This document shows, piece after piece, positions 60,201 to 64,000 of a stretch of DNA of 64,000 nt (the stretch's first letter is position 1; each line of letters opens with the position of its first letter). The DNA is from Anthoceros angustus (Eukaryota > Streptophyta > Anthocerotopsida > Anthocerotales > Anthocerotaceae). The notes under the pieces are model-generated. The model was not told the DNA's origin, ran no database searches, and saw nothing but the letters and a program-made list of their open reading frames with translations. The position numbers and the translations under genes were made by a program. Location of the stretch: the NCBI GenBank assembly GCA_010909165.1, contig VJWM01000107.1, positions 868,001 through 932,000 of the forward strand, given 5' to 3'.

Positions 60201-62480
60201 ATGGCCGCCGCAAGGCAGCTCACCTTGCGGTCACGCTCGATCACCGTCGGCACGGAGGCCGCTGCTGCCAGCGGCGATGCGGAACCGGAGAGCGGCCGGG
60301 GACGTGGTCGGGGCGGCAGGGGGAGAGGAAGGGGACGAGGTAGGGGAAGTGGTAGGGGAAGGGGAAGGAGCAGGGGCAGGGGCCGGGGCCGGGGCCCGAC
60401 GCAGAGGATGGAGGAAGATGCAGAAGACGCCTCGGAAGATGGAATTGCGATGCCGGACGAGGAGGTGGAGAGCCGGAAGGGCAAACGGGCCAGAGAAAGT
60501 GATGCCAGCGACTCAGAAGAGTCGGATTCAGAAGAGTCCGTGCGGAAGCCGCCGCGACCTGCAAAGAAGATGAGCAAGAAGGCAGGGAATGGCGGACAAA
60601 CCGATGAGGAGGATGAAGGCCAGGCGGCTTTGGAAGATGAACTGAGCGTGGAGGCCAGGGCGAGTTTTGGCGACGAAGCTGCGACTTCCGTGGGAGCTTG
60701 GACACGTCAACATCAAGCTACGGTAGCTCAAACTGTTGCCGGAGCTGAAGCAGCGAGGCTTCGGAAGGGGAAGGGCAAGCGAGGGGCGAGAGGTGGAGGG
60801 AGCGATTCCGACTCTGATTCTGTTGCCTTGCGGAAGCGGCCGCGACCTAGAAGGTATAGCCGGGGGCAGGAGAGGGAGAATGATGCAGCCTCGGAGGATT
60901 TGGATGCAGTCGGCGTGGAGGAGAACGCGAATTCTGAGGCGAATTTTGGTGAAGGTATGGAGGCTGGCGGAGCTGGACCATCGAGAACTCGGGAAGGAGA
61001 TGCGGAGGCGCGGGTTGGTGCTGCCAGGGCCAGGAACCTGGCCATTGCTCGCCGCAGGGCTTCACATTTCGCTCATTTCCAGGCTGTGGATGTAGAGGTA
61101 GCGGCGGAAGTGGCGGCACCGGCACCGGCACCGGCAGTGGTGCCGGCTCCGGTGCCGCGGCCGCGCGAGAATTGGCCGGGGCCGTTTTCTGTGGCCTCGG
61201 ATTTGGTGAGGGCAAGAGCAGCCGCTGCTGAGGAGCGTAAGGCGTCCTTGGCGGCCCTGGGACAGGGACGGCCGGCGCAGGACAGGCATCTGTGGAAGCC
61301 GTCGAGGAATGAGAGCTTTGTAGATATGACAAGAAAGCGGCCTTCACTTCACAGCATGACGGTGGAGCTTCTTTGCAAGTACATCGATAACGTGGATTGC
61401 CTCGGAGTTTTGGCGGACGAGTCCATCAGGAAGTTGTGCAACAGGCTGTGTGAGTTGAGGAAGATGAGCGGGAGGGTGATGGCGCTTCTTGTTTCCGGGC
61501 AGCCGGTGGAGCTGGTTATTCCTGATTTTTCTGCTGTTCCAGAGAACGACTTCTGTACAGCAGCCCAAGGCCTGTCGACCGAGAGGCTGCAAACTCTGAA
61601 GCTCGGCATGTGCGGCCGAGTGCTGTCCGATCAGTTTGTTGAATCCTTCACAGGGCCTGAGAAGCAGGGCTTTCCTGTGCTCCGAACCTTATCTCTGCAG
61701 GGTGCGTACAGGCTGGCGGACGGGGGACTTATAAAATTGGTGGAGGCTTGCAAGGGGCTCACATGCTTGGAGCTGCGGCAGTGTAATTCCATCACGGAGT
61801 CTGGCATCAAGAAAGTGGTGGAACTGGTAGGATCCAAGTTGGAATCTCTATCGTTGGAGGGATGTGATCAGCTCAACCCGGAGGATATGCGCGCAGCCTT
61901 CTTCATGATGCCTAATCTTCGGCGACTGTCATTGTCAGACATCGGAGGGGTCACAGATAAGGTGGTGCACTTGGTGGCATCCTGTTCGGGAGCGAAGTTG
62001 AGGGAGCTGGAACTTGGTGGCTGTCAGAAGGTGACGGATGAGGCCGTGAGTGCAATTGTCAGTTGGTGCCCCGGCCTCAAAGTCCTTAATTTGGACAATC
62101 TGAACCTCCTCACAGATGCATCTCTGGAAACCATGGTGAACAGGGGAGTAAGCTTTGAGAAGCTGTCTTTGAAGCGTTGTAATTTCAGTGATGAGGCTTT
62201 GGCCTGTCTTGTCACCTCTTTAGAAGACAAGCTCAAGCAACTGTCTGTGAACGCAGTTCGACAGGCAGGGGACCAAACTTTGCAGGCACTTGCTGCGCAC
62301 TGCAAGACCTCGTTGGAAGAGCTGGATATCTCTTGGTGTCGCAGCATGACCGATGAATGTCTTGGTCTCCTTGCAGATTCGTGCCAGCGTCTTACAAAGC
62401 TTACCCTCTACGGGTGCACTCAAGTCACAGAGGTCTTCACTAAAGGCCACTCCAACGCCAGTCTCGTCCTTGTTTCCTAG
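60201..62480 (+). CDS. RAD7-like leucine-rich-repeat protein with RG-rich N-terminus
   Basis: The single-exon frame encodes 759 residues from the ATG at 60201 (GCGATGG, a good context). The upstream in-frame extension to 60090 has no ATG. Residues ~30-70 are a long Gly-Arg repeat (RGRGRGRG), followed by acidic and Ser-rich stretches with KR clusters, as in nuclear proteins. From SMTVELLCKYIDNVDCLGVL a RAD7-type helical segment leads into about nine Cys-containing LRRs (LRTLSLQGAYRL, LTCLELRQCNSITESG, LESLSLEGCDQL, LRELELGGCQKVTDEAV, LEELDISWCRSMTDECL). The end LTLYGCTQVTEVFTKGHSN resembles plant RAD7-like proteins. In yeast, Rad7 with Rad16 scans silent chromatin for UV damage within a ubiquitin-ligase complex. 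The plant role is less clear. An F-box/LRR assignment is the alternative. Confidence 0.78.
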   Translation: MAAARQLTLRSRSITVGTEAAAASGDAEPESGRGRGRGGRGRGRGRGRGSGRGRGRSRGRGRGRGPTQRMEEDAEDASEDGIAMPDEEVESRKGKRARESDASDSEESDSEESVRKPPRPAKKMSKKAGNGGQTDEEDEGQAALEDELSVEARASFGDEAATSVGAWTRQHQATVAQTVAGAEAARLRKGKGKRGARGGGSDSDSDSVALRKRPRPRRYSRGQERENDAASEDLDAVGVEENANSEANFGEGMEAGGAGPSRTREGDAEARVGAARARNLAIARRRASHFAHFQAVDVEVAAEVAAPAPAPAVVPAPVPRPRENWPGPFSVASDLVRARAAAAEERKASLAALGQGRPAQDRHLWKPSRNESFVDMTRKRPSLHSMTVELLCKYIDNVDCLGVLADESIRKLCNRLCELRKMSGRVMALLVSGQPVELVIPDFSAVPENDFCTAAQGLSTERLQTLKLGMCGRVLSDQFVESFTGPEKQGFPVLRTLSLQGAYRLADGGLIKLVEACKGLTCLELRQCNSITESGIKKVVELVGSKLESLSLEGCDQLNPEDMRAAFFMMPNLRRLSLSDIGGVTDKVVHLVASCSGAKLRELELGGCQKVTDEAVSAIVSWCPGLKVLNLDNLNLLTDASLETMVNRGVSFEKLSLKRCNFSDEALACLVTSLEDKLKQLSVNAVRQAGDQTLQALAAHCKTSLEELDISWCRSMTDECLGLLADSCQRLTKLTLYGCTQVTEVFTKGHSNASLVLVS

Positions 62481-63681
62481 GTCCTCAGGCCAAAAATCTT
62501 CAGAACTTGGGTCTAGTGCCTAAGCAGACGATGGGACATTCCACGATGAATCTCTTAGGTATATGGGAGAAAAAGCTTTTCTAAAAACATTTATGATAGG
62601 AATCTCTTTGATGAAATTTACTGGGTTTTCTCACTTGCCTATTCTGAAAGTCAGAATACCAAGTGTTTTGGATTTCCTCCTGCTGAGTTCCGTAAAGGGA
62701 AGGTCTTGGCGCGTAAGTAAAGGGAGGGTTTTATCATGTCGGAAGGAGGTGGTGCCGTGCCAAAACCGTAAACTCTGGCACGATTAGTTGGTGGTAGCAT
62801 TTGCGAGTAATCACACAGCCCTTGCCCCTGCCCCTGCCCCTGCCCATTGAATGTGCTACTAGTGCGTATGTGGACACATATGAAAATATTAATACTGATG
62901 CACAATTAGTTACTAGATGATGGTATTCCACCTCATATGTCTCTAGAGAGCTTTCCTCCCATTTCAAAAGATGTGTATATATAGAGAGTTTTAGTTTGGA
63001 GTATTATTTTCATTTTTACTATTTAATACTCAGATACATTTTTGAGAAAAAAGAACATAAGCTTTCATAGATGACATGAGTAAATTTTTATCGAAATTTA
63101 TGCTTACCAAGTAATTTTATGATAATATAAATATTATTATATATACTTGAAATATTATTTTAAATATTTATTAAATTAAATTACATAGTAATATATATTT
63201 TGGACCTTCATCTCCCCATAATTATTATAGTGATGTGGATTCTAAACATAGCTTTTCTACATTTTGGGGACGATTCATTCTTCTTTAGGTAAAAAAATTG
63301 CTCCATGACTTGGTACTTGGTGGTGGATGGGTGATCCCATCCCTGTGATGGAAATGTGAGTTGGATATGGAAAATATGAAATTGACATACCTGTAAAAAG
63401 GATGCATGGATAAAAATAAATTGAAAGCGGAAAGAAGGGAAATGGTTATTGGCAGAGACGGACTGCGCAAGAAGCAAGTGGCGTCCAGCTTGCCAGTGCC
63501 AACGCCGATGCCAATGCCGTACCTAACCGCAATGGGAACCAGTTACAGCAGGGGTCCAGGGAGCGGGGTTCCTAAAGGCCCGGTGGCGACTTTGACGGAA
63601 ACTGAAACCGAATGAGCGTGCACCATTTGCTGGCTTTGGAGGGAGGAGTTAGAACTTAAACCCTGGCTTGCCTGGACCTGG

Positions 63682-63715
<34 letters not shown>

Positions 63716-64000
63716 TTGCCTGTGCCTTTGCCTTTGCCTTTGCCTTTCCTGCTCATCTTCTTTGCCAGGCCCAAACCGAAACCGAATCCACGCGCTGAGC
63801 CTGCTCGGGCCGGCCATCTCATCTCCTCTCCACTCCAATTGCACCGGACTCTGCTCGCCCGCTCGCAGCAGCGCCAAAACCCTCGCTTGTCCCCTCCCCT
63901 GGCCTGCCAGCCTCCAGGCCGGGGGCGCTCCCCCCGCTTTCCCCCCGCGGGACGAAGGTTCGCGGCACGGGGCTGTGCGCTGCTCCGCCCGCCCCGCCCC
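62481..64000. other. Non-coding tail: AT-rich then GC-rich, with simple repeats
   Basis: 62481-62800 should hold the RAD7-like 3' UTR. 62880-63300 is strongly AT-rich. Hexanucleotide runs occur at 62822-62846 (CCCCTG) and 63682-63748 (CCTGAG, then CCTTTG). The last ~120 bp are very GC-rich and may be the promoter or first exon of a gene beyond the edge. I recognise no gene. Confidence 0.6.
63682..63748. repeat. Hexanucleotide repeat (CCTGAG)n(CCTTTG)n
   Basis: About five CCTGAG units followed by about six CCTTTG-like units. The minus strand reads as Arg/Gln and Arg/Leu dipeptides, which I do not take as coding. Confidence 0.85.

Overview
The window looks like nuclear DNA of a green plant. 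The evidence is a plant-type STP hexose carrier, a full-size PDR/ABCG transporter, two RGLG/copine-type genes, fragments of a Golgin-candidate-2 gene and of a PLS-type pentatricopeptide (PPR) gene, short GT-AG introns of about 60-250 bp, and AAACCCTAAACCC telobox motifs. The compact introns, the PPR style and the unusual PDR architecture suggest an early-diverging lineage (lycophyte such as Selaginella, bryophyte or streptophyte alga). That placement is a guess. Nothing here is prokaryotic, and I see no tRNA, rRNA or CRISPR.

Region 1 (1-39430) is a head-to-tail array of six ~6.49 kb units (spacings 6489, 6497, 6465, 6494, 6486 and 6483 bp). It enters from the left edge and ends in a seventh, internally deleted 516-bp unit. 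Each unit holds, left to right: a decayed PPR fragment (minus strand), seven ~165-bp tandem elements that each fold into a ~82-nt hairpin, a telobox, an unidentified short open segment on the plus strand, an AT-rich spacer with two small direct duplications, a 72-nt near-perfect inverted repeat, and the 5' two exons of a golgin-candidate-2 gene (minus strand). The golgin copies all carry the same 38-bp frame-breaking duplication. The seventh unit has lost ~4.1 kb, and a 28-bp perfect palindrome sits at the deletion junction.

Region 2 (39431-62480) is ordinary gene-bearing DNA: an intronless STP gene (39565-41082, +) abutting the array; a 29-exon, 1660-residue PDR/ABCG gene (49937-41179, -) that converges on it with a 96-bp gap; a RING-less RGLG paralogue (52307-50722, -); a RING-bearing RGLG (55219-52759, -) whose 5' half and upstream flank are tandemly duplicated in a 2.3-kb block (54346-56655 and 56656-58960); and a RAD7-like leucine-rich-repeat gene (60201-62480, +). 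The rest (62481-64000) is AT-rich, then GC-rich at the very end, with simple repeats only.

The single-copy genes splice together in perfect frame, whereas the duplicated sequences are peppered with 1-3 base indels. Some of the decay seen in the repeats may therefore be consensus error of a long-read assembly rather than biology. The shared 38-bp duplication, block conversions and palindromic junction are not explained that way. The functional genes show no obvious common pathway.
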